Shown: piece by piece, positions 43,810 to 52,841 of the stretch
How the letters are laid out: each line of letters opens with the position of its first letter
Numbering within the stretch: position 1 is the stretch's first letter
Assembly (NCBI RefSeq): GCF_002150785.1
Contig: NZ_MTAZ01000032.1
Location: forward strand, 1-64,000
Reading direction: 5' to 3'
Length of the DNA: 64,000 bases
Source of the DNA: Arenibacter amylolyticus
GTDB lineage: Bacteria; Bacteroidota; Bacteroidia; Flavobacteriales; Flavobacteriaceae
Program-made: the position numbers and the translations under genes
The notes under the pieces: model-generated
What the model saw: only the letters and a program-made list of their open reading frames with translations
What the model was told of the DNA's origin: nothing
Databases searched by the model: none

Positions 43810-45669
43810 CTATAAGTTGATAGTAAGTCCTACTCTTAAATTTCTTCCTTTGGTTGTAAATCCTAATAGCTCCGTATACTCCTCATTTAGAAGATTACTT
43901 GCATTCAGGAAAAAGGTGAGTTTATTTTCTATTACTTGGTGCGAAATGTAAAAATCCAATAACCCATAGGTCTCCAATTCCACATCTGTAAAGGGGAAGG
44001 ATCCAAAATCGGTATCGGTACGTGTTCCAGTTAAGGCGTAACTAACGTTAGCATGGGTACGCTGAGAAAAATCGTAACCTACATATGCATTCGCTTTTTG
44101 TTTAGGAAGTCTGATGGCATTATCGCCTTCTCTTTCCGTAAAGGTATAGTTAGCGCCAAGATTTAATTGAGTCATGGGAGTCCAACTAAGCTCTAACTCT
44201 ACTCCTTTGGCATCGATGGTATTTTCAGCATTTAAATAACCAGTACTGCCATAATAAACGAAGTTCTTTTCTTTTCTATTAAAATAAAGCGCGCTGAATC
44301 TAAGGTCTTTGTCAACGGCATATTCAAATCCACCTTCAATAGTCCTATTCTCCTCTGGCTCCAACTCTGGATTGGCCCCAAAATTTCCGAATAATTGGTT
44401 TAAACTAGGGGTGATATAAGAGGTAGCATAAGACCCCATTAGCTTCACATAACCATTGGCATTATGAAAAGTAAAGGATGGGTTTACATTATAAACAAAG
44501 TGCGACCCATACTCGGAATGATTATTGGCACGTACCCCTGTGTTTAGGTTAAGCCCAAAACTGGATACATAAACCAGGTTAAGGTAGGGATCTATAATAT
44601 CAAAATCCTGAACCGCCGCATATTTGGTCTCATCATGGATATAATTAAGACCTAAGATGGTATAGAGCTTATCGTTAAAACTGTATTTATTATACAAATC
44701 TACTACCGTATTCTTGCCGTTATAGATCGTGGGAAAGCCATCCTTAATATCTGAATCGTACTCACTGTAGCCCGAGTTAAGCACCAAGGATCCGTTATTG
44801 TACTTATATTCTGCCGATAATCCTGCTCTTTTCTGCTCACTTATATATTCGTAGGGAGCATCGAACATACCAAAGGCCTCATCATACTCTCCCCTGGTCT
44901 TGGTATGATTCCCAAAAACTCCTACATTAAATCTGTCTGAAAATGCATATCCCAATTTCACATTCGTACTATAGCTAGAAAAAATATCTTCCTCATTCTC
45001 GGGAGTGACCAATGCAGATAAGCCTTCGGAATAGCGATTGGAGAATCCAACATTATAGCTAAACTTATCCAAGGTACCGTTTATAGCGGCACTGTTGGCA
45101 AAATCACCTATATTATAATTTTGATCCTTTGCGGTTTGATTGGTACCAACGCTGGATTGAAAATTTCCGGCTATTTTATTTTCTGATGACTTTTTAGTCG
45201 TGATATTTATCACTGCAGTAGCCGCATTGGTACCGTAAAGGGTACTCGCTGCTCCTTTAATGATTTCTATAGATTCTATATTGGCCGTAGAAAGCATTCT
45301 TAAATCATATTCCTGATTTACAGACGATGGGTCCGATACTCGTACTCCGTCTACCAATACCAATACCTGTCTACCTCTACCCCCACGGGCATAAACACCT
45401 AAAACCGTACCTTCCCTCCCATTGCTACCTGCTATGGCAAAACCGCTTTTAGAATTAATAATTTCGGCAACTGTTTTACCCTGACTTCTTTTTATTTCTT
45501 CTGCGGTAATCTTAACCACAGTTTTCCCGGAGTTCTCCCTTTTAAGTTCAAAACGGGAGTCGCTCACTACCACTTCGTCCAGATGCTGGATATCCGCTTC
45601 TTTTTCTTGTGCAACTACATTTGTGCAAGCCACTATTGCGGCAAGCATACCAATACATTTTTTGTTCAT
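43810..45669 (-). CDS. TonB-dependent receptor, BtuB-like (cobalamin uptake)
   Basis: Outer-membrane receptor of 619 residues, close to the length of BtuB. After a signal peptide (about 1-20) comes the plug (about 30-160: LDEVVVSDSRFELKRENSGKTV, LVDGVRVSDP, IIKGAASTLYGTNAATAVINI), then a 22-strand-type barrel ending in LRVGLTINL. A cobalamin riboswitch lies directly upstream on the same strand and a BtuFCD-type ABC transporter is divergent. Vitamin B12 or a related corrinoid is therefore the likely substrate; the gene name is withheld because substrate is inferred from context. Confidence 0.92.
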   Translation of the reverse strand: MNKKCIGMLAAIVACTNVVAQEKEADIQHLDEVVVSDSRFELKRENSGKTVVKITAEEIKRSQGKTVAEIINSKSGFAIAGSNGREGTVLGVYARGGRGRQVLVLVDGVRVSDPSSVNQEYDLRMLSTANIESIEIIKGAASTLYGTNAATAVINITTKKSSENKIAGNFQSSVGTNQTAKDQNYNIGDFANSAAINGTLDKFSYNVGFSNRYSEGLSALVTPENEEDIFSSYSTNVKLGYAFSDRFNVGVFGNHTKTRGEYDEAFGMFDAPYEYISEQKRAGLSAEYKYNNGSLVLNSGYSEYDSDIKDGFPTIYNGKNTVVDLYNKYSFNDKLYTILGLNYIHDETKYAAVQDFDIIDPYLNLVYVSSFGLNLNTGVRANNHSEYGSHFVYNVNPSFTFHNANGYVKLMGSYATSYITPSLNQLFGNFGANPELEPEENRTIEGGFEYAVDKDLRFSALYFNRKEKNFVYYGSTGYLNAENTIDAKGVELELSWTPMTQLNLGANYTFTEREGDNAIRLPKQKANAYVGYDFSQRTHANVSYALTGTRTDTDFGSFPFTDVELETYGLLDFYISHQVIENKLTFFLNASNLLNEEYTELLGFTTKGRNLRVGLTINL

Positions 45670-45754
45670 TTTCCTTTAATTCAATAAATGGGAGTGTGGA
45701 ATGTCCGTATTCATTCGCAAACCTTTGTCCCGAAAGTTTAACATTGTTTTTTTG

Positions 45755-45950
45755 AATTTGGCAGGTCTCCTGACTTGCGTACTATCATGCACCTTCCCGC
45801 CTCTAGTTTAGGCAGTGGTATTCTGAAGAAATGACAGCCATCCGCATAATACGGACCAAGCTTACAGTTGCGGGAACAGCTTCGGACTTTCACCGAATTC
45901 CCTTTTAATCCATTCCTCTTGATACAAGAAGAGCTGGAACCGAAATTCGG
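45755..45950 (-). ncRNA. Cobalamin riboswitch
   Basis: Read on the minus strand the element has the conserved core GGTGAAAGTCCGAAGC and CCCGCAACTGTAA (45895-45863). The CCACTG motif follows (45818-45813), then the B12 box AAGTCAGGAGACCTGCC (45776-45760). Order and spacing match the adenosylcobalamin riboswitch class (Rfam RF00174 as I know it). It ends about 85 nt before the BtuB-like start codon and should lower expression when cobalamin is plentiful. Confidence 0.96.
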
Positions 45951-46318
45951 CGCGAAACTACTACATTTTTTACTATTTACTCCCTAGTTAAGGGAGTTTC
46001 TTAAGTGTAGCTGAAATATTGCCGCAGCAAATTACGCTCTCCACGGATAGGGCCATGTTAGAGATAGCTTATAAAAAAACAGCTCCTTGCATTGTAGAAA
46101 GGTATAATTAGATCTCCTCCTAAGTGTACCAAAACACCTATTTCAAAAATGAACAAAAATCCAACAACCAGCGGCTATTTTAGCTTAGTCCTATCACTTT
46201 TTAATATCTTTAGGGTTTATGTAATCTACATCCAAAGATTATAAACGAATGTTGGATAAGGCTCGTCGTCAAAAAATTTAGTACTACTTTTGAACCCATA
46301 AATCAAAAAATTAGACTT
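45951..46318. other. Divergent regulatory gap between receptor and BtuF-like gene
   Basis: This 368-bp stretch holds a small hairpin (ACTCCCT-N4-AAGGGAGT, 45979-45998) nested in CTACA/TGTAG, and a plus-strand -7 box at 46285-46292. I see no second riboswitch on the transporter side and no gene. Confidence 0.5.
46285..46292 (+). promoter_or_regulatory. Putative -7 box of the BtuF-like operon
   Basis: TACTTTTG fits TAnnTTTG, 26 bp before the TTG start codon of the substrate-binding protein gene. No TTG is seen at -33. Confidence 0.45.
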
Positions 46319-47464
46319 TTGAAGAAGGTTATTTACTTGCTATTCGTACTAGCTATTTTTTCCTGTAAGCAGGAGAAAAAAGATGGCAACCCCAAAGCGG
46401 TATCTGCAAAGCCAATCCCCATAGCGCATGCAAAGGGCTTTACCATGGAAAAGCAATCCAATGGAATAACGGTCATTAAAATAACCTCTCCCTGGCCCAA
46501 TTCGGAAGCGGCATTTACCTATGCACTGGTTCCAAAAGACTCCCTGGCAACGATTCATATTGACGAGGATGCCTACCACGCCATTGTCCCTGTTCCAGTA
46601 GAAAATATTGTAGTTACCTCTACCACCCACATTCCGGCCTTAGAAGCCTTGGAGCAATTGGACAAGCTAATAGGATTTCCTGACACACGATATATTTCTT
46701 CTAAAACAGCACGGGAATACATAGATGCTGGTAAGGTGAAAGATTTGGGGAAAAACGAGGCATTAAGCACGGAAATGGTGATTGCCTTAAATCCAGACCT
46801 AGTAATAGGCTTTGGTATAAATAATGAGAATAAGGCCTATGAAACCGTACAGCGGGCCGGCATCCCAGTAGTATACAACGGCGAGTGGACCGAAGAAACC
46901 CCCTTGGGAAAAGCAGAATGGATTAAGTTCTTTGCCCCTTTCTTTCAACAAGAGGCCAAGGCAGATAGCATCTTTGCCTCCATAGCCGATAACTACCATA
47001 ACACAAAAAAGCTAGCACAACAGGCCAAATCAAAGCCAACGGTATTGAGTGGCGCACTGTATAAAGATATATGGTACCTCCCTGGTGGCAATAGCTGGGG
47101 CGCCAAATTTATGGAGGATGCCAATACCAACTACCTTTGGAAAGACACCAAGGAAACTGGCAGCCTCTCCTTAAGTTTAGAGAGCGTACTGGAGAAAGGG
47201 CGAGCAGCGGAATACTGGATAGCCCCCTCCCAGTTTATAAGCTATCAAGAGATGGAAGACAGTAACCGGCACTATACGCAATTCGCTGCCTATAAAAACA
47301 AAAAAATATACACCTATGCCAATACCAAAGGAGAAACGGGAGGAATGCTCTATTTTGAATTGGCCCCCAACAGGCCCGATTTGGTCCTCAAAGACCTAAT
47401 TCACATCTTTCACCCAGAATTACTTCCAGAACACCAATCCGTATTCTTTAAACCCTTGGATTAA
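46319..47464 (+). CDS. ABC transporter substrate-binding lipoprotein, BtuF/FhuD type, TTG start
   Basis: Periplasmic binding lipoprotein of 381 residues starting at a TTG. The following residues KKVIYLLFVLAIFSCK form a lipoprotein signal with Cys16, so this start is convincing. The class III binding-protein fold is visible: VENIVVTSTTHIPALEALEQLDKLIGF, LNPDLVIGFG, the linker helix and the second lobe (PTVLSGALYKDIWYLPGG). It is adjacent to the permease gene with no gap. Corrinoid binding is inferred from the divergent riboswitch-controlled receptor; iron-siderophore binding is the alternative. Confidence 0.9.
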   Translation: MKKVIYLLFVLAIFSCKQEKKDGNPKAVSAKPIPIAHAKGFTMEKQSNGITVIKITSPWPNSEAAFTYALVPKDSLATIHIDEDAYHAIVPVPVENIVVTSTTHIPALEALEQLDKLIGFPDTRYISSKTAREYIDAGKVKDLGKNEALSTEMVIALNPDLVIGFGINNENKAYETVQRAGIPVVYNGEWTEETPLGKAEWIKFFAPFFQQEAKADSIFASIADNYHNTKKLAQQAKSKPTVLSGALYKDIWYLPGGNSWGAKFMEDANTNYLWKDTKETGSLSLSLESVLEKGRAAEYWIAPSQFISYQEMEDSNRHYTQFAAYKNKKIYTYANTKGETGGMLYFELAPNRPDLVLKDLIHIFHPELLPEHQSVFFKPLD

Positions 47465-48496
47465 GTGCCACAATCTAAAACATACCGAATCTACTTTCTA
47501 CTGTTATTAGTGGTCTTGCTGGCTTGTTTTCTGGTTAACATCAGTTTGGGGTCTGTCGCTATCCCCTTTAAGGAAGTGGTAAATGCCATTTTAGGAAAAG
47601 TTACGGAACGGGAATCTTGGGCATATATAATTTGGGACTACAGAGTACCTAAAGCACTGACCGCTATCCTAGTAGGTAGTGGCCTTGCCTTAAGTGGTTT
47701 GCTAATGCAAACCTTGTTCCGAAACCCATTGGCCGGACCCTTTGTGCTGGGTATAAGTTCTGGCGCCAGTTTGGGTGCAGCCATCCTCATAATGGGCGCC
47801 TCTTTATTTAGTGGACTATTTTCTTTTGGATTGGTAAACGATATTTCCTTGGCCCTAGCCTCCAGTATTGGGAGTTTTGTGGTTCTTTTGGCCGTCATGG
47901 TAGTAGCCTCTAGAGTTAAAGATACCATGGCATTGCTCATTATTGGACTTATGTTTGGCAGTCTCACCTCTGCTTTGGTAAGTGTTCTCTCTTACTTCAC
48001 CACCGCAGAAAAATTACAGCAATATATCTATTGGTCCTTTGGGAGCCTTGGTAATCTTTCATGGCAACAATTACTATTACTTGCTATTATTACCGCCGTG
48101 GGCCTAGTCATTAGTATACTATGCATAAAACCCCTAAACTCCCTCTTATTGGGAGAGCATTATGCACGGAGTATGGGCGTAAACATAAAGCGATCTCGCT
48201 ACGCTATAATTTTGGCCACTGGTCTACTCGCTGGTGGGGCTACCGCCTTTGCCGGTCCCATAGCATTTATTGGATTGGCCGTACCCCATTTAACACGACA
48301 AATTTTTAACACCACCGATCATAGAATATTGCTGCCAGCGGTAATGGTCTACGGGGCCATTTTAATGTTGATATGCGATACCATTGCCCAATGGCCTAGT
48401 TCTGCCAGTGTACTTCCCATAAACGCCATTACCTCCATCATTGGGGCACCAGTAGTAATTTGGCTCTTGGTAAGGAAGCGAAAAATGGTATTTTAA
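47465..48496 (+). CDS. FecCD/BtuC-type ABC transporter permease, GTG start
   Basis: Inner-membrane permease of 343 residues with about ten transmembrane helices. It starts at a GTG immediately after the BtuF-like stop codon. Signatures: WAYIIWDYRVPKALTAILVGSGLALSGLLMQ split over residues 45-75, NPLAGPFVLGISSGASLGA and the cytoplasmic coupling segment (AGGATAFAGPIAFIGLAVPHLTR). FecCD family members move siderophores, haem or cobalamin; context favours cobalamin. Confidence 0.94.
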   Translation: MPQSKTYRIYFLLLLVVLLACFLVNISLGSVAIPFKEVVNAILGKVTERESWAYIIWDYRVPKALTAILVGSGLALSGLLMQTLFRNPLAGPFVLGISSGASLGAAILIMGASLFSGLFSFGLVNDISLALASSIGSFVVLLAVMVVASRVKDTMALLIIGLMFGSLTSALVSVLSYFTTAEKLQQYIYWSFGSLGNLSWQQLLLLAIITAVGLVISILCIKPLNSLLLGEHYARSMGVNIKRSRYAIILATGLLAGGATAFAGPIAFIGLAVPHLTRQIFNTTDHRILLPAVMVYGAILMLICDTIAQWPSSASVLPINAITSIIGAPVVIWLLVRKRKMVF

Positions 48497-48551
48497 GGGC
48501 TCTGCGAGAGTTTCTTGTAGCGCAAAACACCATAAAGTGCCTACTTTAAAG

Positions 48552-48559
48552 TATTTTTG
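48552..48559 (+). promoter_or_regulatory. Putative internal -7 box before the ATPase gene
   Basis: TATTTTTG fits TAnnTTTG and lies between the permease stop and the ATPase gene. It could give the third gene its own promoter. Confidence 0.35.
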
Positions 48560-48674
48560 AAACCTATTATTTAGCTAAGCGTTAAAATTACATATCATCA
48601 GCAACTACGAGGGAAATACCGCACTAACAATTAAGGATCTAAAGATTGGATATACCTCTGGGAAACGGGAAAAT

Positions 48675-49391
48675 GTGGTGGCTACAAACATTAACTTTTC
48701 CTTGAACAAAGGGGAGTTAGCAGCAATCATAGGAGTGAACGGAATAGGTAAATCTACCTTATTAAGGACCTTGGGGAAAGTACAACCCAAGCTCTCCGGG
48801 AACATCTTATTGAATAGCACGCCCTTGGAGAAACTTACCAGTCTGGCCCTCGCAACAGAAATAAGCGTAGTACTGACCGAGCCCATTGCCTCCAAAAACC
48901 TAACGGTAATGGAGTTGGTGAGTCTAGGGAGGCAACCCTACACCAACTGGATAGGAACTTTGAGTGACCAGGACAAGACAAAAATAAAAAGCGCCCTTAA
49001 TTTGGTAGAGCTCACCTCCCTGCAATATAAGAAGTGCTATGAGCTTAGTGACGGACAATTACAAAAGGTAATGATTGCCAGGGCATTGGCACAAGACACC
49101 CCCGTTATATTAATGGATGAACCCACCTCTCATTTAGACCTGTACCACAAAGTCCAGATCTTAAAATTGTTGCAAGACATCGCTCACAAAACCCAAAAAA
49201 CCATCCTATTTACCACCCATGAAATTGAAATAGCGATTCAGCTATGCGATAAGATGCTTATTTTGGAAAAAGGAAAAAGTGCCTTTGGTGAACCCTGTGA
49301 CCTGATCCGAAACAAGAACTTTGAAAACCTATTCCCATCGGACACTATAACTTTTGATGGCAAAACCGGGGCTTTTAGGGTAAATAAGTAG
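48675..49391 (+). CDS. BtuD/FecE-type ABC transporter ATP-binding protein with obscure start
   Basis: ABC ATPase with Walker A GVNGIGKST, signature LSDGQ (variant of LSGGQ), Walker B VILMDEPTSHLDL and the H-loop TTHE. The first standard start codon in frame is the GTG at 48675, but it begins at VATNINFSLNKGE. The frame stays open upstream to 48579, and that stretch encodes LTIKDLKIGYTSGKRENV. This is the normal first beta-strand with the A-loop tyrosine that stacks on ATP. No ATG, GTG, TTG or CTG exists there, so ATC (48594 or 48597), ATT (48630) or similar may be the true start. Confidence 0.88.
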   Translation: MVATNINFSLNKGELAAIIGVNGIGKSTLLRTLGKVQPKLSGNILLNSTPLEKLTSLALATEISVVLTEPIASKNLTVMELVSLGRQPYTNWIGTLSDQDKTKIKSALNLVELTSLQYKKCYELSDGQLQKVMIARALAQDTPVILMDEPTSHLDLYHKVQILKLLQDIAHKTQKTILFTTHEIEIAIQLCDKMLILEKGKSAFGEPCDLIRNKNFENLFPSDTITFDGKTGAFRVNK

Positions 49392-49583
49392 TAAGGACTT
49401 TTCGCCTATCCCTTTATCGCTGCAAATTTTTTACTTTTATCTTGTTCCCCAGCGGGTATAAGCTAGTATCCGCATCCTTAGGATGTAAGATTAAAACGCC
49501 TAGGGAGTCGGGAAAATCTTTAAATTGATTCGCTCCCTATTCTAAACCCAATCCATTATCTTTACCTAAAAGATCAACTAACC

Positions 49584-50981
49584 ATGAGTGAAATGCTTGC
49601 TGCCCTTTTGGTAGCCCTTCTATGTTTGGGAGCTGGCTATTTATTAGGGAACTACATACAAGGCCTTAAAACCAAATCTGATCAAAGTACGCTATTGGAG
49701 CGAGAACAACAATTGGGCATTACTATTGCCAATTTGGAAGAGCAATTGGTAAAAGCGAACGCGGAAAAAGAGGCGCTCCGAAATACTTGGGAAACCGAAA
49801 AAGAACAACTCCGAATAGAAAAGGAACACTTAGGGCACCAGCTTACCAGGTATCAGGCCGACATGGAACACCTGCAGCAAAAAAACAGGGAGCAAAAGGA
49901 AGAAGTAGCCAAACTACAAGCCACTTTCACCAAGGAATTTGAAAATCTGGCCAATAAGATCTTGGATGAAAAGAGCAGTAAATTTACTGAGCAGAACCGG
50001 GAAAACATCAAAAATATATTGTCTCCCTTACAGGAAAAGATCCAACTATTCGAAAAAAAAGTAGAGGACAGCCAGAAAGAAAGCGTAGGAATGCACTCGG
50101 CCTTAAAGGAACAGTTGGCCAATTTACAGACCCAAAACCTGAAAATTACCCAGGAGGCCATCAACCTAACCAAAGCCCTAAAAGGCGACAGTAAAATGCA
50201 AGGAAATTGGGGAGAATTGGTATTGGAACGCGTACTGGAAAAATCTGGCCTTGAAAAAGACCGGGAATACAGCGTACAACAAAGTTTTACTCGGGAAGAT
50301 GGTACAAGGGTTCTGCCAGATGTCATTATCCATCTCCCAGACGGCAAGAAAATGATTGTAGACTCTAAGGTATCCCTAACAGATTACGAACGCTATGTGA
50401 ATGCAGAGGAGGAATTAAAGAGTAAATTCCTAGCAGACCATATCCAATCGCTCCGAAGACACGTAGATCAACTTTCCGCTAAAAAATACGAGGACCTTTA
50501 TGAAATGGACAGTCCAGATTTTGTTTTGATGTTTGTTCCGATAGAGCCTGCCTTTGCGCTTGCTATCAATCAAGACAACTCCTTATACAGTAAAGCCTTT
50601 GAAAAGAATATCATTATTGTGACCCCTGCTACCCTTTTGGCCACGCTTCGCACCATAGACACCATGTGGAACAACGAAAAGCAACAACGCAATGCCATAG
50701 AAATAGCTAGGCAAGCCGGCGCCCTATACGATAAATTTGAAGGCTTTGTGGGCGATTTAACCAAGGTGGGCAAGAAAATGGACGAGGCTAAAACCGAGTA
50801 TCAGGGGGCCATGAAAAAATTGGTGGAAGGACGGGGAAATATAGTGATCAGTATTGAAAAACTGAAAAAAATGGGGGCTAGGGCAAAAAAATCTATCCCC
50901 GAATCCTTATTAGACAATGCCTTGGAACAGGAAGGGGAACTAGATAATACAGATGGGGTACTCCCACTGCGCGAACACTAA
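49584..50981 (+). CDS. rmuC: DNA recombination protein RmuC
   Basis: Protein of 465 residues of the RmuC family, linked to limiting recombination at inverted repeats; the fold belongs to the restriction-endonuclease-like nucleases. An N-terminal membrane helix (about 4-25, LAALLVALLCLGAGYLLGNY) is followed by a long coiled coil (about 35-190). The RmuC domain spans about 200-430 (KGDSKMQGNWGELVLERVLE, LPDGKKMIVDSKVSLTDYE, FVPIEPAFALA, IVTPATLLATLRTI). Length and start are typical. The next gene starts 11 bp downstream. Confidence 0.96.
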   Translation: MSEMLAALLVALLCLGAGYLLGNYIQGLKTKSDQSTLLEREQQLGITIANLEEQLVKANAEKEALRNTWETEKEQLRIEKEHLGHQLTRYQADMEHLQQKNREQKEEVAKLQATFTKEFENLANKILDEKSSKFTEQNRENIKNILSPLQEKIQLFEKKVEDSQKESVGMHSALKEQLANLQTQNLKITQEAINLTKALKGDSKMQGNWGELVLERVLEKSGLEKDREYSVQQSFTREDGTRVLPDVIIHLPDGKKMIVDSKVSLTDYERYVNAEEELKSKFLADHIQSLRRHVDQLSAKKYEDLYEMDSPDFVLMFVPIEPAFALAINQDNSLYSKAFEKNIIIVTPATLLATLRTIDTMWNNEKQQRNAIEIARQAGALYDKFEGFVGDLTKVGKKMDEAKTEYQGAMKKLVEGRGNIVISIEKLKKMGARAKKSIPESLLDNALEQEGELDNTDGVLPLREH

Positions 50982-50992
50982 AATTTAAAAGG

Positions 50993-51343
50993 ATGAAAAA
51001 AATACTTGGCCTTACCGTTCTATCCATTATTGTGCTGTTCACGGCCTACTTCCTGTTTATTTATTACGTTCCCTACTCTACGGGAATCCGTTCTGGCGAG
51101 CTAATAAAAATTAGCCATAAGGGGGTTCTCATCAAAACCTGGGAAGGCGAAATCAGTCAAGGTATTTCCGGAGCACAAATATTCACCTTCTCGGTTACGG
51201 ATCGGGATGCCATAGAAAAGCTAAAAGAGTACCAAGGTTCCTATGTACGATTAAGTTATATAGAGCGCTACCAAACCATTTTTTGGCTTGGAGACACCAA
51301 ATATTTTATCACTGAGGTAAGCAAGGAAACCTCTCCACATTAA
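50993..51343 (+). CDS. Small membrane-anchored protein of unknown function
   Basis: Protein of 116 residues with one N-terminal hydrophobic segment (about 4-26, ILGLTVLSIIVLFTAYFLFI). A soluble beta-rich domain follows, with GIRSGELIKISHKGVLIKTWEGE and SYVRLSYIERYQ. I recall homologues carrying the misleading label 6-phosphogluconate dehydrogenase; no such domain is present. It follows rmuC by 11 bp and is probably co-transcribed with it. The function is unknown. Confidence 0.82.
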   Translation: MKKILGLTVLSIIVLFTAYFLFIYYVPYSTGIRSGELIKISHKGVLIKTWEGEISQGISGAQIFTFSVTDRDAIEKLKEYQGSYVRLSYIERYQTIFWLGDTKYFITEVSKETSPH

Positions 51344-51415
51344 ATAAATTATTTTATACTACCCAAACCCCCTATAATCTATAGCATGGTATGGGTAACC
51401 TTAACTACTAGTTTC

Positions 51416-51961
51416 ATGCAAAAATTTAAATCTGCCAAACATTCACAACTATCCATAACCCAATTAATGCTTCCCTCGCATTCCAATTTCGGGGGCAAGG
51501 TACATGGGGGACACATCCTTAATCTTATGGATCAAATTGCTTTTGCCTGCGCCTCCAAGCACTCTAACAGCTATTGTGTTACCGCCTCGGTAAATAAGGT
51601 AGACTTCTTAGGCCCTATTGAGGTGGGCGAGTTGGTGACCTTAAAAGCCTCTATCAATTACACCGGGCGTACCTCTATGGTAGTAGGTGTGCGGGTAGAA
51701 TCGGAAAATATACGAACTGGGAAAAAGCTGCATTGCAACTCTTCCTATTTCACTATGGTAGCCAAGGATGCCGATGGTAATAATTTACCGGTGCCAGGGT
51801 TGATCATTGAAGACGAACAGGGAGTAAGGCGTTTTGCCCGAAGTCTGGTACGCAAAAAACAAGCCATGTCCAGATCTACCAAATTTGATGAAACCCAGTT
51901 TAAGCTGCAGGACTATTTAAAGAAACTAGACCAGGAGAACGTGAAGTTAAAATTGAAATAA
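51416..51961 (+). CDS. Acyl-CoA thioesterase (hot-dog fold)
   Basis: Cytoplasmic thioesterase of 181 residues from the ATG at 51416, where MQKFKSAKHSQLSITQLMLP matches the family's usual beginning; an ATG ten codons earlier (51386) is possible but unlikely. The hot-dog signature SNFGGKVHGGHILNLMDQIAFACA contains the helix with the catalytic acid. VDFLGPIEVGELVTLKASINYTGRTSM follows in two strands. It hydrolyses acyl-CoA to free acid and CoA; chain-length preference is unknown. Confidence 0.92.
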   Translation: MQKFKSAKHSQLSITQLMLPSHSNFGGKVHGGHILNLMDQIAFACASKHSNSYCVTASVNKVDFLGPIEVGELVTLKASINYTGRTSMVVGVRVESENIRTGKKLHCNSSYFTMVAKDADGNNLPVPGLIIEDEQGVRRFARSLVRKKQAMSRSTKFDETQFKLQDYLKKLDQENVKLKLK

Positions 51962-51967
51962 AACAAT

Positions 51968-52003
51968 ATTGCCGCATAAACCATTACTGGCATATGCGGC
52001 AAT
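51968..52003. terminator. Bidirectional hairpin, thioesterase / pgl
   Basis: ATTGCCGCATA pairs perfectly with TATGCGGCAAT across a 14-nt loop between convergent genes. T runs are weak on both sides. Confidence 0.65.
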
Positions 52004-52027
52004 TTCCGTTAAACCTACTATGGAATC

Positions 52028-52738
52028 TTATTGGATTCCGGCTGCGGCATCTTGATCCATAAACCAAATTAGGTTATTGGAAGTAGGTGCCACCAAGGAA
52101 GCTGGATACGCCTTGTACCCATCTTCTTTTCCGATGATGGTTTTTACTTTTTCGGCCTTGTTTTCCCCAGTAACCAAAAATGCCACCGTCTTGGCATTGT
52201 TTATTATTTTTCCAGTAATGGTAATTCTTCGTTGACCTGAATCTGGGTGGATGGCAACCTCACAATTCTCCTTAGATTCCCATAATTCTATTTCATGTGG
52301 AAAAATGGAAGCAGTATGTCCGTCATCGCCCATACCCAATATCACTAAATCAAATTGGGGAATACCATTCGCCTTAGGCAACTGATCCTCCAATACGTTC
52401 CCATATCGGACCGCTTCTGTTTGCGGATCTGCCTCTCCCAATACGCGATGGATATTTCCTTCTGGAATATCTATCTTGGAAAGCAGGTGATCTACCGTCA
52501 TTTTATAGTTACTCTCGGCGTCTGTTGGATCAACACAACGCTCATCGCCCCAATACAAATGTACTTTGGACCAATCTGTATCCTTTGCATTTTCAGACAT
52601 ATAATCGAACACCCCTTTTGGCGTACTACCCCCTGAAAGGGCAATATGCATCACTGTGTTGTTCTTAATCTGTTCTTCCAAATACTCGGAAAATCTCTTA
52701 GCAACCTCCGTCTTGGACGGGTCTACATTAGTTTTCAT
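52028..52738 (-). CDS. pgl: 6-phosphogluconolactonase
   Basis: Hydrolyses 6-phosphogluconolactone to 6-phosphogluconate, step two of the oxidative pentose phosphate pathway. The 236-residue product shows ALSGGSTPKGVFDYM, VHLYWGDERCVDPTDAESN and FDLVILGMGDDGHTASIFP, the family's phosphate-binding and catalytic blocks. It lies about 100 bp downstream of zwf on the same strand; gnd is divergent beyond zwf, so the three steps are encoded together. Confidence 0.96.
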   Translation of the reverse strand: MKTNVDPSKTEVAKRFSEYLEEQIKNNTVMHIALSGGSTPKGVFDYMSENAKDTDWSKVHLYWGDERCVDPTDAESNYKMTVDHLLSKIDIPEGNIHRVLGEADPQTEAVRYGNVLEDQLPKANGIPQFDLVILGMGDDGHTASIFPHEIELWESKENCEVAIHPDSGQRRITITGKIINNAKTVAFLVTGENKAEKVKTIIGKEDGYKAYPASLVAPTSNNLIWFMDQDAAAGIQ

Positions 52739-52841
52739 TATATATTACTTTTATAAATAGCTAATAGCCCCCTAATATTAGGGAGCTATATATTAATTTT
52801 AAGCTATGGGACCTAATCCCACTATTCTTCAATGCCTACTT

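Noticed and set aside
49853-50347. 164-codon minus-strand ORF opposite rmuC
   Set aside because: Antisense to the RmuC coiled coil; the Ser/Phe/Leu/Cys-rich composition is the mirror of Lys/Glu/Gln codons.
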